64,000 bases of DNA from Neorhizobium sp. SOG26 (GTDB lineage Bacteria > Pseudomonadota > Alphaproteobacteria > Rhizobiales > Rhizobiaceae): the NCBI RefSeq assembly GCF_003491345.1, contig NZ_CP025512.1, forward strand, positions 806,001-870,000. Direction: 5' to 3'. The notes beneath the pieces were generated by a model that made no database searches, had not been told where the DNA came from, and saw nothing but the letters and a program-made list of their open reading frames with translations. Position numbers and translations under genes: made by a program. Position 1 is the first letter of the stretch. Every line of letters starts with the position of its first letter. Of the stretch, positions 1 through 10,020 are shown piece after piece.

Positions 1-1
1 C

Positions 2-1516
2 GAGATCGAACTCTACGCCCACGAGATCGAAGTGCTGGCCGCGGCCAAGGAACTGCCGCTGCCGGTCTTCGGCGAGCCGGACTATCCGGAAGACGTCCGC
101 CTCAAGTACCGCTTCCTCGACCTGCGTCGTGACACGCTGCACAAGAACATCGTCAAGCGCACCCAGATCATCGCCGCCATGCGCCGCGAGATGAACAATG
201 TCGGCTTTACCGAATATTCGACGCCGATCCTGACGGCGTCTTCGCCGGAAGGTGCGCGCGACTTCCTGGTGCCGAGCCGCATCCATGAGGGTATGTTCTT
301 TGCGCTGCCGCAGGCGCCGCAGCAGTACAAGCAACTGCTGATGGTGGCGGGCTTCGACCGCTACTTCCAGATCGCGCCGTGCTTCCGTGACGAAGACCCG
401 CGCGCGGACCGCCTGCCGGGCGAGTTCTACCAGCTCGACCTCGAAATGAGCTTTGTCACCCAGGAAGACGTCTGGACGACGATGGAGCCGGTGATCCGCG
501 GCATCTTCGAAGAGTTTGCCGACGGCAAGCCGGTGACCAAGGAATTCCCGCGCATCCCGTATGACGTCGCGATCCGCAAATATGGCTCCGACAAGCCGGA
601 CCTGCGCAACCCGATCGAGATGCAGGCCGTCACCGAGCATTTCGCCGGCTCCGGCTTCAAGGTCTTCGCGAACATGATCGCCTCGAACCCGAAGGTTGAG
701 GTCTGGGCCATCCCCGCCAAGACCGGTGGCTCGCGCGCCTTCTGTGACCGCATGAACGCCTGGGCCCAGAGCCAGGGCCAGCCGGGCCTCGGCTACATCT
801 TCTGGAAGGAAGAAGACGGCAAGGTTGGCGGCTCCGGCCCGCTCGCCAAGAACATCGGCGAAGAACGTACCGAAGCGCTGCGCGTCCAGCTTGGCCTGGA
901 AGCGGGTGACGCCTGCTTCTTCGTCGCCGGCGATCCGGACAAGTTCTACAAGTTCGCAGGCGAGGCGCGTAACCGCGCGGCCGATGAACTGAACCTTTCC
1001 GATAAGGACCAGTTCGCGCTGTGCTGGATCGTCGACTTCCCGTTCTTCGAATACAACGAAGAAGAAAAGAAGATCGACTTCGCGCACAACCCGTTCTCGA
1101 TGCCGCAGGGCGGGCTGGAGGCACTGGAGAACCAGGAGCCGCTGTCCATCAAGGCTTATCAGTACGACATGGTCTGCAACGGTTTCGAGATTGCCTCGGG
1201 CTCGATCCGTAACCAGCTGCCGGAAACCATGGTCAAGGCCTTCGAGATGGTGGGCTTGAGCCAGCAGGACGTCGAAGAGCGCTTCGGCGGTCTCTACCGC
1301 GCCTTCCAGTATGGCGCTCCGCCGCATGGTGGCATGGCCGCCGGTGTCGACCGTATCGTCATGCTGCTGACGGGTGCCAAGAACCTGCGCGAAATCACGC
1401 TCTTCCCGATGAACCAGCAGGCGCAGGACCTGCTGATGGGCGCGCCTTCGCCGGCAACCCCGCAGCAACTGCGGGAACTGGCCATCCGCGTCGTGCCTTC
1501 GCCAAAGAAGAGCTGA
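2..1516 (+). CDS. aspS: Aspartyl-tRNA synthetase, 3' part (5' end outside window)
   Basis: Cytoplasmic class II aminoacyl-tRNA synthetase that charges tRNA-Asp. The reading frame is already open at base 2, so the anticodon-binding OB domain and the start lie before the window. What remains is the catalytic core. Motif 2 is visible in the [10 protein letters not shown] segment, the bacterial GAD insertion domain sits in the middle, and motif 3 is in the [11 protein letters not shown] segment near the C-terminus. The C-terminus is intact and is followed by a strong hairpin terminator. Whether the enzyme is discriminating or non-discriminating (Asp/Asn) cannot be judged, because the deciding N-terminal residues are missing. 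Identification is secure. Confidence 0.97.
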   Translation, partial: EIELYAHEIEVLAAAKELPLPVFGEPDYPEDVRLKYRFLDLRRDTLHKNIVKRTQIIAAMRREMNNVGFTEYSTPILTASSPEGARDFLVPSRIHEGMFFALPQAPQQYKQLLMVAGFDRYFQIAPCFRDEDPRADRLPGEFYQLDLEMSFVTQEDVWTTMEPVIRGIFEEFADGKPVTKEFPRIPYDVAIRKYGSDKPDLRNPIEMQAVTEHFAGSGFKVFANMIASNPKVEVWAIPAKTGGSRAFCDRMNAWAQSQGQPGLGYIFWKEEDGKVGGSGPLAKNIGEERTEALRVQLGLEAGDACFFVAGDPDKFYKFAGEARNRAADELNLSDKDQFALCWIVDFPFFEYNEEEKKIDFAHNPFSMPQGGLEALENQEPLSIKAYQYDMVCNGFEIASGSIRNQLPETMVKAFEMVGLSQQDVEERFGGLYRAFQYGAPPHGGMAAGVDRIVMLLTGAKNLREITLFPMNQQAQDLLMGAPSPATPQQLRELAIRVVPSPKKS

Positions 1517-1538
1517 GTGCGGAACATCTACGGATAAG

Positions 1539-1567
1539 AAAAGCCCGGCTTCAGGCCGGGCTTTTTG
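1539..1567. terminator. Bidirectional hairpin terminator between aspS and the acyltransferase gene
   Basis: Perfect 11-bp stem (1539-1549 with 1555-1565) and a 5-nt loop, flanked by A-run and T-run. It can serve aspS on the plus strand and the convergent acyltransferase gene on the minus strand. Confidence 0.85.
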
Positions 1568-1571
1568 TTTG

Positions 1572-2579
1572 TCAGCGGGTGTCTGGCAGCCCGTTGTCGA
1601 GAAAATACCACTGGTCCAGGTGTTTCAGGATGACGGGCTCGATCACGTCGTTGAGGAGCTGGATGTCGTCCGAAATACGCGCGCCTGGCTTGTCTTCCGG
1701 CGGCAGCTCAATGGGCGGCAGGAAGAAGGCATCGAACCGGAACCCGTCGCCGCGGACATTGTACCAGGGTGCAATCCGCGCGCCGGTCATGCGGGCCAGC
1801 CTGACAGCGACGGCAAGATTCCCTTCCAGATGCGGCTTGCGGCCGAACAGCGGGCCGCGGATCTTGCCGGAAACACCTTCGTCGCAGAACATCGAGATGA
1901 CACCACCTTCCTTCAGCATCTTGACCGAAGGCCGGATGCCTTGCGCGCCGGGCGGCAGGAAGTTGAGCCCTCCCTTTTGGCGCACGCGTGCCGAGATCCA
2001 GGCCTTGGCGCGGCCCTTCGGCGGGGTGTAGTTGGCGTAAGGCCGGATCCCTTCGTCATGCAGGATGGTCGGGCCGATCTCCCAGTTGCCGAGATGCATG
2101 CCGACGATGATCGTAGGACCTGACCGCACGGTCTCCACCAGACGGTCGAAGTCGTGCAGCGTGATCCGGTCCATGTTCTTCAGCAGGCGATTGATCACCG
2201 AAAACTCGGTCATGATCCGCCCCTGCGCCTGCCAGTTCCTGCGCAGGATTGCATCGCGCTCGGCCTCGCTTGCCTCCGGCAACAGCCGCTTGAGCGTCTC
2301 GCGTCCGCGACGGACGGCGACCTTGTGGAAACGGGGGATTGCAAAGGTGCCGATGCGTGCGCCGAAGTTGGAGCAGGCGTCCATCGTCATCAGCTTCAGG
2401 CCGAAATGAACCGTCAGGTCGATCGCGTTGACGAGGGTTCCGGTCAGCCAGTAGCGGCGGAACTGCCGGCGCTCGTCGCTTGTGCCGAAGAGGTGGCTGA
2501 GTGGCGGCGCCTCGGGTGCCGCAAACCGCCAAGCCTTGCGTTTTCGGAGTGCTGTTTCCGGCATGCGGTGCTCGGTCAT
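1572..2579 (-). CDS. Lipid A biosynthesis lauroyl/myristoyl acyltransferase family protein (LpxL/HtrB-like)
   Basis: Membrane-associated acyltransferase of the LpxL/LpxM (HtrB) family, which moves a fatty acyl group from acyl-ACP to a lipid A precursor on the inner face of the inner membrane. The 335-residue protein has the family's catalytic H-x4-E motif (HLGNWE, about residue 162) and a downstream FCDEGVSG segment, the usual place for the second conserved acidic motif. A hydrophobic stretch lies near residues 43-62. The start lies 7 bp past the stop of the upstream P450 gene, so the two are very probably co-transcribed. Rhizobia carry several members of this family, so the exact acceptor and acyl chain cannot be named; an ornithine-lipid or other lipid acceptor is possible. 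Confidence 0.85.
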   Translation of the reverse strand: MTEHRMPETALRKRKAWRFAAPEAPPLSHLFGTSDERRQFRRYWLTGTLVNAIDLTVHFGLKLMTMDACSNFGARIGTFAIPRFHKVAVRRGRETLKRLLPEASEAERDAILRRNWQAQGRIMTEFSVINRLLKNMDRITLHDFDRLVETVRSGPTIIVGMHLGNWEIGPTILHDEGIRPYANYTPPKGRAKAWISARVRQKGGLNFLPPGAQGIRPSVKMLKEGGVISMFCDEGVSGKIRGPLFGRKPHLEGNLAVAVRLARMTGARIAPWYNVRGDGFRFDAFFLPPIELPPEDKPGARISDDIQLLNDVIEPVILKHLDQWYFLDNGLPDTR

Positions 2580-2586
2580 GAACGCC

Positions 2587-3999
2587 TCATCGCGGATGCA
2601 GCGTGACGGGCAGGCCGCCGCGCGGGCGAAGCGTCAGCCGGCAGGCCGCCTCGACCTGGTGGTTCGCCGGAACACGAAGCTTGAACCGCTGCGCCAGCAC
2701 CGCAAGGCAGAGGATGGCTTCGGTGAGCCCGAACTGCAAACCGGGGCAGATGCGTGGGCCGCTGGCAAATGGAATATAGCTGTATGGCGTCGGGCGCTTT
2801 TCGAGGAATCGTTCCGGCTTGAACAGGTGCGGATCGGGGAAGAGCGAGGCTGTGCGATGCAGCAGCCAGGGCACGATCATGATAAGCGAGGCGGGTTTGA
2901 CATCGAGATCACCGATGCGGTCGGCTTCCTTGGCCTGCCGCGCCAGGATCGGCACCGGCGGGTAAAGCCGCAAGGTCTCCTCGATGACCGCCGTGCACCA
3001 TTTCAGCTTGGGCACGTCGGCGACATCCGGCACATTGCCGCCGCAGACTTCCTCGATCTCCGCGTGGATCGCGTCCTCCACCCACGGGGCCTTGGACAGG
3101 AGATACCACGCCCAGGTGAGCGTCGCCGCCGTGGTTTCGTGCCCGGCCATGAAGATCGTGGCGGCCTCGTTGCGCAGTGCGACGACATCGAGCTTGAGCT
3201 CGGGGTTGCGCTGCTGGCGGCGGATCAGGAGCTCCACCATGGAATGGTCGTCGCCGCGGCCGGCCAGATGGTCCTCGATCACCCGGTCGATGATTGTATG
3301 GATGCGCTTCACCGACCGCTTCAGGGAAGGGGTGCGCAGCTGCGGCAGGCCTTCGTCGAAGCCGAGGAAATAGCCGATATTGATGGAATCGATCAGCGCC
3401 TGGTAGCTCGTGAAGCCATCCGTCACCATGCCGGCGCTTTCTTCACCGAGGTCGTTGCCAAAGACGCTGCGCGAGATGATTTCGGCGGTGAGGCCAGCCA
3501 TCTCGTAAAGCGCGTTCACCTGCGCGCCTTCCCCGAGTTTCGTCCACCGCTCGACGAGCTCGAGCGAGGTGTTCTTCATGATGTCGCCGAAGGCGGGCAC
3601 CCGATGCTTGTGGACGATATCCGACACCAGCGGCCGGCGCTGCTTCCAGGTCTCACCATCGGAGATGAACAACCCGTCGCCTAGCAGGTACTCCAGCGAA
3701 CGCCGCATCTGGGGTGACTTGCGCTCGAAATTCTCGTGGCGCGTGGCGACCACGTACTTGATCGCCTCGGGGGAATTCACCACCACCACCTGGCGGCCCA
3801 TCAGCGAGATCTGCGAGATGCGGGCCGAATAATCGTTGTGGCGCCAGATGGACAGGAAGTCGCGCCGCGCCGTCAACAGCCGCTGCAACTGGTTGCCGGG
3901 CTTGCCGGAATAATAGGAGGGGCGCGCTGGCTCCAGCCGCTTTTTTGCGGGCTCTACGGCTTCGATTGTATGCGTTTCCGCGGCGAGCCAAGAGAGCAT
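2587..3999 (-). CDS. Cytochrome P450 (fatty-acid-hydroxylase-like)
   Basis: Haem-thiolate monooxygenase of 470 residues, a usual length for a bacterial P450 of the CYP102/CYP4-like side of the superfamily. All hallmarks are visible: the I-helix oxygen-binding motif AGHETTAAT, the K-helix E-x-x-R in EETLRLYPP, and the haem loop FASGPRICPG with the cysteine ligand near residue 414. There is no fused reductase domain, so ferredoxin and reductase must come from elsewhere. It is the first gene of a two-gene unit with the LpxL-like acyltransferase 7 bp downstream. That suggests, by inference, that it oxidises a fatty acyl chain or lipid that the acyltransferase handles. The substrate is unknown. 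Confidence 0.93.
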   Translation of the reverse strand: MLSWLAAETHTIEAVEPAKKRLEPARPSYYSGKPGNQLQRLLTARRDFLSIWRHNDYSARISQISLMGRQVVVVNSPEAIKYVVATRHENFERKSPQMRRSLEYLLGDGLFISDGETWKQRRPLVSDIVHKHRVPAFGDIMKNTSLELVERWTKLGEGAQVNALYEMAGLTAEIISRSVFGNDLGEESAGMVTDGFTSYQALIDSINIGYFLGFDEGLPQLRTPSLKRSVKRIHTIIDRVIEDHLAGRGDDHSMVELLIRRQQRNPELKLDVVALRNEAATIFMAGHETTAATLTWAWYLLSKAPWVEDAIHAEIEEVCGGNVPDVADVPKLKWCTAVIEETLRLYPPVPILARQAKEADRIGDLDVKPASLIMIVPWLLHRTASLFPDPHLFKPERFLEKRPTPYSYIPFASGPRICPGLQFGLTEAILCLAVLAQRFKLRVPANHQVEAACRLTLRPRGGLPVTLHPR

Positions 4000-4195
4000 G
4001 AAAGCGAGACCTTCTTAATTACAGCGGCAGTAAAGATGGCGGGGGCAACCGCGGTCCCGTTTTCGCCGCATGGCTCCGCGGCGTCAAGGCATCATGGTCC
4101 GGGGAGGGTAGATTGCCCGGGCATCAGTCTTGGGAGAGCGGAACCAAGTTCCGACGCTTGTGTTGTTATGACAGCAAAAGCACAGGAGAACCAAG

Positions 4196-4519
4196 ATGCG
4201 TAAGACTTTGCTCGCCGCTTCCGCGGTCATGATGGCCCTTTCGGGCGCTGCCTATGCCCAGACGACGGTCATCACCACCCAGGATCCGGCCGTCACCAAC
4301 TCGACCGTCGTGGTGCCGGGCGAAGTCCGCACCTATGTCATGGAGCAGAGCGTGCCATCCGTTGCCTATGAAGGCACGATCGCTGTTGGCACGGCGCTGC
4401 CGGATACGGTGGAAGTTCACACCATCCAGGAACAGCCGGATTACGCCTACACGGTCGTCAACGACCGCCGCGTGATCGTCAATCCGCAGACCCGCACGGT
4501 TGTCCAGGTGCTCGAATAG
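4196..4519 (+). CDS. Small exported DUF1236-family protein
   Basis: A 107-residue protein with a clear Sec signal peptide (Met-Arg-Lys, hydrophobic core, cleavage after AYAQ near residue 22). The mature part is short, acidic and valine-rich, ending in the DUF1236-type segment with the DYAYTVVNDRR core. DUF1236 proteins are common small periplasmic proteins of rhizobia with no assigned biochemical role. The start is supported by an AGGAG-like ribosome site about 7 nt upstream. The gene is monocistronic, with a terminator hairpin right after it. The roughly 195 bp upstream (4000-4195) separate it from the divergent P450 gene and must hold both promoters; I see no clear regulator site there. Confidence 0.85.
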   Translation: MRKTLLAASAVMMALSGAAYAQTTVITTQDPAVTNSTVVVPGEVRTYVMEQSVPSVAYEGTIAVGTALPDTVEVHTIQEQPDYAYTVVNDRRVIVNPQTRTVVQVLE

Positions 4520-4544
4520 CATCAACCGATCTGCCTATATCAAG

Positions 4545-4577
4545 AAGCCCTGGCCGCCCTGCTGCCGGGGCTTTTTG
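4545..4577 (+). terminator. Terminator after the DUF1236 gene
   Basis: 10-bp stem (4545-4554 with 4564-4573, one G-U pair), 9-nt loop, followed by a run of five T. Confidence 0.8.
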
Positions 4578-4765
4578 CTTGTGATGTTGCATTGGGCGGA
4601 CCGCGCCGATATGTACGCGCCATCACAAGGACTCGGGTGAAACTCCCGGGTGGCTCTTCCGGCCGCCGATCCGCCGGACAACGCAAAGCATCAGCCGCTT
4701 CATCAAAGTTGCAGCAACACCTGGATGGCTCCCGGCGATGCGCTTCCTTTTGCGATTTCTAGCTC

Positions 4766-6253
4766 ATGAACAAACTGTCCACCTACCGCCGTGAATGGTT
4801 CTCCAACATTCGCGGCGATATCCTGTCCGGCATCGTCGTGGCGCTGGCGCTGATCCCCGAAGCGGTCGGCTTTTCGGTGATCGCCGGCGTCGACCCAAAG
4901 CTGGGGTTGTTCGCGTCCGTTGCAATCGCCTGCGTCACTGCCATTACCGGCGGTCGTCCCGCGATGATTTCGGCGGCAACGGCAGCCACCGCGGTGCTCA
5001 TGGCGCCACTGGTGCGCGACCATGGCATCGAATACCTGTTTGCGGCAACGATCCTGATGGGCGTGCTGCAGATCATCGCCGGCTTCCTGAAGCTCGGTCG
5101 GCTGATGCGTTTCGTGTCGCGCTCGGTAATGACCGGTTTCGTCAACTCGCTTGCTATCCTGATCTTCATGGCGCAGCTGCCGCAGCTCATCAACGTGCCG
5201 GAGGTGACCTACCTCCTAATCGGTGTCGCATTGCTGGTGATCTACCTGTTCCCGCGGGTGACCAAGGTCGTCCCGTCTCCGCTGGTTGCCATCGTCGTGG
5301 TGACGGTGATTGCCGTCGCCTTCAACCTGCAGGTCCCAGCGGTCTCGGACCTTGGCGAGATGCCGACCTCGCTGCCAGTCTTCGCCTGGCCGGGGGTGCC
5401 GCTGACATGGGAAACGCTTCAAATTATCTTCCCGTATTCGCTGGCGCTCGCCGCCGTCGGACTCCTGGAATCGTTGCTGACGGCCCAGATCATCGATGAC
5501 ATGACCGACACGACCAGCAACAAGAGCCAGGAATGCGTCGGGCAGGGCACCGGCAACATCGTCTCGGGCCTGTTCGGCGGCATGGGCGGATGCGCGATGA
5601 TCGGCCAGTCCGTGATCAACGTCACCTCCGGCGGGCGCGGGCGTCTTTCGACCTTCACGGCCGGCGCGTTCCTGCTGATCCTGCTGCTCGTGCTCGACGA
5701 CGTGCTGCGCATCGTACCGGTCGCGGCGCTGGTGGCGATCATGATCATGGTGTCGATCGGCACCTTCTCATGGAAGTCCCTCATCGAACTGCGCACCAAC
5801 CCCAGGACCTCCTCGGTCGTGATGCTCGCAACCGTCTTCACCGTCCTCGCAACGCACGACCTGTCGAAGGGCGTGCTGGTGGGCGTGCTCCTGTCTGGCA
5901 TCTTCTTTGCCGGCAAGGTTGCGAAGCTCTTCCAGGTTCGTTCCGAGCTGGGAGAGGACCGCGCGAGCCGCATCTACCATGTCGACGGCCAGATCTTCTT
6001 TGCTTCGACCGAAAGCCTGCTCAAGGCCTTCGATTTCGACGAGCCGGTGAAGCAGGTCATGATCGACGTGAGTGGCGCGCATCTTTGGGATATTTCGGCG
6101 GTCGGCGCGCTCGACAACATCGTGCTGAAGTTCCGCCGCCGTGGCGTTGCCGTCACCGTCCGCGGCGTCAACGAGGCGAGTGCCGGCATGATCGACCGCT
6201 ACGCCTTGCACGACAAGGAACATGCATCGCTGACGGCCTCCGCCGGCCATTAG
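4766..6253 (+). CDS. SulP-family inorganic anion transporter with C-terminal STAS domain
   Basis: Inner-membrane anion carrier of the SulP/SLC26 family (sulfate, bicarbonate or related anions; substrate not predictable). The 495-residue protein begins with the family signature region [16 protein letters not shown] and has about ten or more hydrophobic segments to residue 385. A cytoplasmic STAS domain follows (about 395-485) with the [11 protein letters not shown] core that corresponds to the anti-sigma-antagonist-like phosphorylation loop. The length is normal for the family. It stands alone: a 246-bp gap precedes it and a strong bidirectional terminator follows. No carbonic anhydrase gene sits beside it that would favour bicarbonate. 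Confidence 0.9.
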   Translation: MNKLSTYRREWFSNIRGDILSGIVVALALIPEAVGFSVIAGVDPKLGLFASVAIACVTAITGGRPAMISAATAATAVLMAPLVRDHGIEYLFAATILMGVLQIIAGFLKLGRLMRFVSRSVMTGFVNSLAILIFMAQLPQLINVPEVTYLLIGVALLVIYLFPRVTKVVPSPLVAIVVVTVIAVAFNLQVPAVSDLGEMPTSLPVFAWPGVPLTWETLQIIFPYSLALAAVGLLESLLTAQIIDDMTDTTSNKSQECVGQGTGNIVSGLFGGMGGCAMIGQSVINVTSGGRGRLSTFTAGAFLLILLLVLDDVLRIVPVAALVAIMIMVSIGTFSWKSLIELRTNPRTSSVVMLATVFTVLATHDLSKGVLVGVLLSGIFFAGKVAKLFQVRSELGEDRASRIYHVDGQIFFASTESLLKAFDFDEPVKQVMIDVSGAHLWDISAVGALDNIVLKFRRRGVAVTVRGVNEASAGMIDRYALHDKEHASLTASAGH

Positions 6254-6257
6254 TGAC

Positions 6258-6294
6258 AAAAAAAAGCCGCGGCGGTTCCGTCGCGGCTTTCTTC
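6258..6294. terminator. Bidirectional terminator between sulP and the convergent secreted-protein gene
   Basis: Perfect 9-bp stem AAAGCCGCG/CGCGGCTTT (6263-6271 with 6282-6290), extended by a G-U and a C-G pair, with an A-run on the left and Ts on the right. It works in both directions. Confidence 0.85.
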
Positions 6295-6311
6295 CATGTC
6301 TGCGAGAATGA

Positions 6312-7502
6312 TCAGTCGTTGGCGGTGACCGTTACGCCGAGCACCTTCGGCAGCGTGTTTGGCGCGCCCATGGCAGCACCGACAATCATCGGGAACGGCA
6401 CCGCATTTTCCGGCTCGGCGCTGATCGTGAAGCTGCCCGGCTTGTCGAGATAGGTGTTGACCGCTTCCGTCACCATGTTCTGCAGCTCCGGCACGTTGAA
6501 CTGTGCCAGCATGAACGGTGTCATGCCCTTCAGCATCTGCGTCAGTTGTGTGGCGTCGGTGTTCTGCTTCTTGGCAGCGTAGTCGATCCCGCGCTTGGTG
6601 ATGCCGGCGTCCTCGAACCGGATTTCGGCGCTGTTGAAGGTGAGGCGCTGCATCAGCCCGAGCATGGCAAGCCCTGCCGCCTGCTGTGCCTGTTCGTTCG
6701 ACGGGTTCTCTGCCATCGCCTGCGTCGTCTCGTTGAGCGACTTGATGAAGTCGAGCGTGTAACCGGTCAGCGAGAACGACATCGAGAGCCGTCCGACATT
6801 CTTGAAGTCGAGCGCATATTCCGTGAGGTCGAGCGTACCGTCGCCGACGCTCCAGCTGCCTTCGATCGTCATTGATCCGTCCAGCGACGTCAGGCCGAGC
6901 TGCTGGATCGTGTCCTTCGCCTGCGGTTCATCCACAAGGCCGAGATCCGCCTTGACGCCTGCCACCTTCACATCGAAATCGACGGAAGAGTTGTCGTCGG
7001 CGAGTTCGGTGGTGACGGTTGTCCGGTCGACGGAGAATGCCTGCTTGCCTTCAACCGTGCCGACGATCCTGCCGACGGTTGCCTCGTCATAAAGCAGCAC
7101 CGAGCTCAGGTCGTTTCCGTTTGGGTCGGCCGGAATGGAGAGATTGGTGATCGAGATGTCCGACGCGGTGATGGAGGACTTGTCCTGCGTCACGTTGACG
7201 TTGTCGAAGAGGACCTTGCCGACCGTGTAGCCGCCGCCGTCTTCTTCCACGCCCTCGAACTTCACCGTGCCGAGCGGAATATTCTGTTTCCCGTCATCGG
7301 TGACAATCTTGGCATCGGCTGCGATGACATCCGAGCCGCTGACATTGATCGAGCCCGCGGTGAAACCGGAGCTGCCCTTGATGGCGAGCGCGCCATTGAG
7401 CTTTGCCACGAGATCGTTGCCGTCAAGGGCGAGGGCAGGGCCGGCAAGCGCGGTGAGCGCCGCACCGGCAAGCAGTAACTTGGCCTTGGTCAGGTAAAGC
7501 AT
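6312..7502 (-). CDS. Exported protein of unknown function (396 aa)
   Basis: I do not recognise the family with certainty. The N-terminus is a classic Sec signal peptide (LTKAKLLLAGAALTALAG, cleavage near ALA at residues 24-26). The mature protein is rich in Ser, Thr, Asp, Asn and Val with alternating short beta-like stretches. Segments recur in which Asp-Gly or Asp-Ile pairs are followed by VNVSG/ITNLS-like strands, as in periplasmic or outer-surface beta-rich proteins. It has no cysteines that I can see and no lipobox. The gene is monocistronic, ends at a shared terminator, and faces away from parC across a 235-bp gap. Probably a periplasmic protein; comparison with AsmA-like or DUF945-like periplasmic folds would be sensible. 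Confidence 0.75.
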   Translation of the reverse strand: MLYLTKAKLLLAGAALTALAGPALALDGNDLVAKLNGALAIKGSSGFTAGSINVSGSDVIAADAKIVTDDGKQNIPLGTVKFEGVEEDGGGYTVGKVLFDNVNVTQDKSSITASDISITNLSIPADPNGNDLSSVLLYDEATVGRIVGTVEGKQAFSVDRTTVTTELADDNSSVDFDVKVAGVKADLGLVDEPQAKDTIQQLGLTSLDGSMTIEGSWSVGDGTLDLTEYALDFKNVGRLSMSFSLTGYTLDFIKSLNETTQAMAENPSNEQAQQAAGLAMLGLMQRLTFNSAEIRFEDAGITKRGIDYAAKKQNTDATQLTQMLKGMTPFMLAQFNVPELQNMVTEAVNTYLDKPGSFTISAEPENAVPFPMIVGAAMGAPNTLPKVLGVTVTAND

Positions 7503-7737
7503 CGGGTCGTCTCCTGCGGGTGCGCCCGCTCAAGGTTGAAATGGGTCGTCGAATTTATAGGCCGGGCCACAAAAACGTCCATGGGATAAGCGGACCTGCT
7601 GCGCGCATCCAGGCGTCGCAAAAACAGACGAAGCGAGATTTCGTAAACGATTTCTTGCAAGCCCGAAAGCCGCCTCATCCACAGCGTGCTGCACGGGTTT
7701 TCTTGCCGAGAATCGGGGTTTCGTCTAGTCAAGGGCC

Positions 7738-10020
7738 ATGGGAAAAAATCTGACACCACCTTCGGGCGATGGCGGCGACAACATTCTGCCGGTCGATCTG
7801 AAAGCTGCGCTTGAAGAGCGCTATCTTGCCTACGCCCTTTCCACCATCATGCACCGGGCGCTTCCGGATGTTCGCGACGGGCTGAAGCCGGTTCATCGCC
7901 GTATCGTCTACGCTATGAGCGAGATGGGGCTACGGCCGAACTCGGCGTTCCGCAAATGCGCGAAGATCGTCGGTGAAGTGATGGGTAACTACCATCCGCA
8001 CGGCGACCAGTCGATCTACGACGCGCTGGCGCGCCTGGCGCAGGACTTCTCGCAGCGTTACCCGCTCGTCAACGGTCAGGGCAATTTCGGCAATATCGAT
8101 GGCGATAGCCCTGCCGCCATGCGTTATACCGAATCCAAGATGACGGCGGTTTCTGAACTGCTGCTCGAGGGCATCGACCAGGATGCGGTGGATTTTCGCG
8201 ATACCTATGACGAGTCGAATTCGGAGCCGACGGTCCTGCCGGGCGCGTTTCCGAACCTGCTCGCCAACGGCACCTCCGGCATTGCCGTTGGCATGGCGAC
8301 TTCGATCCCGCCGCACAACGTGCATGAGCTGTGCGACGCGGCGCTGCGGCTGATCAAGAACCCGCAGGCGACGGTCGAGGACCTGATGGCGGATCCTGCC
8401 GATCCGGCCAAGGGCGGCATCGAGGGGCCGGACCTGCCGACCGGCGGCATCATCATCGACAGCCGCGAGGCGATCATCGAAGCCTACAAGACAGGCCGTG
8501 GCGGCTTCCGCGTGCGGGCGCGCTGGGAGATCGAGGACCTTGGACGCGGCGGCTACCAGATCGTCATCACCGAAATTCCGTTCCAGGTGCAGAAGTCGCG
8601 CCTGATCGAGAAGATCGCCGAGTTGCTGATCGCGCGCAAGCTGCCGCTTCTCGAAGACATCCGCGATGAGTCGGCGGAAGACGTGCGCATCGTTCTTGTG
8701 CCGAAGAGCCGCACGGTCGATGCGACCCTGCTGATGGAATCGCTCTTCAAGCTGTCCGAGCTTGAGACGCGCCTGCCGCTCAACATGAACGTGCTGTCGA
8801 TGGGCCGCGTGCCCAAGGTTATGGCTCTGAACGAGGTGCTGTCGGAATGGCTCGGCCACCGCCGTGATGTGCTGGGCCGCCGCTCGCGCTTCCGGCTTGC
8901 CGCGATCGAGCGACGCCTCGAAATCCTTGGCGGCCTGCTCGTGGCCTACCTCAACATCGACGAGGTGATCCGGATCATCCGCGAGGAAGACGAGCCCAAG
9001 CCGGTGATGATGGCGCGCTGGTCGCTCACCGACATCCAGGCCGAAGCGATCCTCAACATGCGTCTGCGCGCCTTGCGCAAGCTCGAAGAGTTCGAAATCC
9101 GTACCGAGCACGACAACCTGACGAAGGAAAAGGCGGAGATCGAAGCCCTGCTGGCGTCGGAAGCCAAGCAGTGGAAGGTCATCGAGCACGAGATCCAGGA
9201 CGTCCGCAAGAACTTCGCCAAGGGCAAGGGCAAGCCCTATGCCCGCCTGACGACCTTTGCCGATGCACCGGAAGCCGACATCGACGCGATCAACCAGGCG
9301 ATGATCGAGAAGGAACCGATCACCGTTGTCGTTTCGCAGAAGGGCTGGATCCGCGCGCTGAAGGGGCACATCTCCGACACGACAAGCCTGAGCTTCAAGG
9401 AAGGCGACAGCCTCAAGATCGCCTTCCCGGCGCAAACCACCGACAAGCTGCTGCTGGTGACGACGGGCGGCAAGGCCTACACCCTCGGGGCCGATAAGCT
9501 GCCGGGCGGGCGCGGTCATGGCGAGCCGATCCGCATCATGGTCGACATGGAAAACGACCAGGATATCCTCACCGCCTTCGTGCATGACCCGTCGCGCAAG
9601 CTGATCATTGCTTCGGTGGCGGGCAACGGCTTCATTGTCGCCGAAAGTGAAATGGTCGCGAACACCCGCAAGGGCAAGCAGATCATGAACGTCTCGATGC
9701 CGGACGAGACGAAGCTGCTCGTGCCCGTGTCTGGCGATCATGTCGCGGTGGTCGGCGAGAACCGCAAGATGCTGGTCTTCCCGCTGGCGCAGCTTCCCGA
9801 GATGACGCGCGGCAAGGGCGTACGCCTGCAGCGCTACAAGGACGGCGGCGTCTCCGACATCAAGTGCTTCGAGATGGCGAGCGGCTTGTCGTGGGAAGAC
9901 AGTGCCGGCCGCGCCTTCACGCGCAACAAGGATGAGCTTCTGGAGTGGATCGGCGACCGCGCCACCGCCGGCCGGCTCGTGCCGAAGGGCTTTCCGCGCA
10001 GCGGAAAGTTTGCCGGGTGA
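7738..10020 (+). CDS. parC: DNA topoisomerase IV subunit A
   Basis: Catalytic DNA-breaking subunit of topoisomerase IV, which decatenates daughter chromosomes with ParE. The 760-residue protein has the N-terminal winged-helix core with [10 protein letters not shown] and the active-site tyrosine in [10 protein letters not shown] (about residue 129). A long coiled-coil region spans about 430-490 ([14 protein letters not shown]), and a C-terminal beta-propeller follows. The position equivalent to E. coli Ser80 reads Gln ([10 protein letters not shown]) and that of Glu84 reads Asp. A weak AAGG ribosome site precedes the ATG. The gene ends exactly where the convergent doc gene ends, with no base between the two stops, so neither has room for a private terminator. 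Confidence 0.97.
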   Translation: MGKNLTPPSGDGGDNILPVDLKAALEERYLAYALSTIMHRALPDVRDGLKPVHRRIVYAMSEMGLRPNSAFRKCAKIVGEVMGNYHPHGDQSIYDALARLAQDFSQRYPLVNGQGNFGNIDGDSPAAMRYTESKMTAVSELLLEGIDQDAVDFRDTYDESNSEPTVLPGAFPNLLANGTSGIAVGMATSIPPHNVHELCDAALRLIKNPQATVEDLMADPADPAKGGIEGPDLPTGGIIIDSREAIIEAYKTGRGGFRVRARWEIEDLGRGGYQIVITEIPFQVQKSRLIEKIAELLIARKLPLLEDIRDESAEDVRIVLVPKSRTVDATLLMESLFKLSELETRLPLNMNVLSMGRVPKVMALNEVLSEWLGHRRDVLGRRSRFRLAAIERRLEILGGLLVAYLNIDEVIRIIREEDEPKPVMMARWSLTDIQAEAILNMRLRALRKLEEFEIRTEHDNLTKEKAEIEALLASEAKQWKVIEHEIQDVRKNFAKGKGKPYARLTTFADAPEADIDAINQAMIEKEPITVVVSQKGWIRALKGHISDTTSLSFKEGDSLKIAFPAQTTDKLLLVTTGGKAYTLGADKLPGGRGHGEPIRIMVDMENDQDILTAFVHDPSRKLIIASVAGNGFIVAESEMVANTRKGKQIMNVSMPDETKLLVPVSGDHVAVVGENRKMLVFPLAQLPEMTRGKGVRLQRYKDGGVSDIKCFEMASGLSWEDSAGRAFTRNKDELLEWIGDRATAGRLVPKGFPRSGKFAG

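Noticed and set aside
7930..9741. 603-codon open frame on the minus strand
   Set aside because: Exactly antisense to parC, rich in Arg/His/Leu, with no recognisable domain; a by-product of GC-rich third codon positions.
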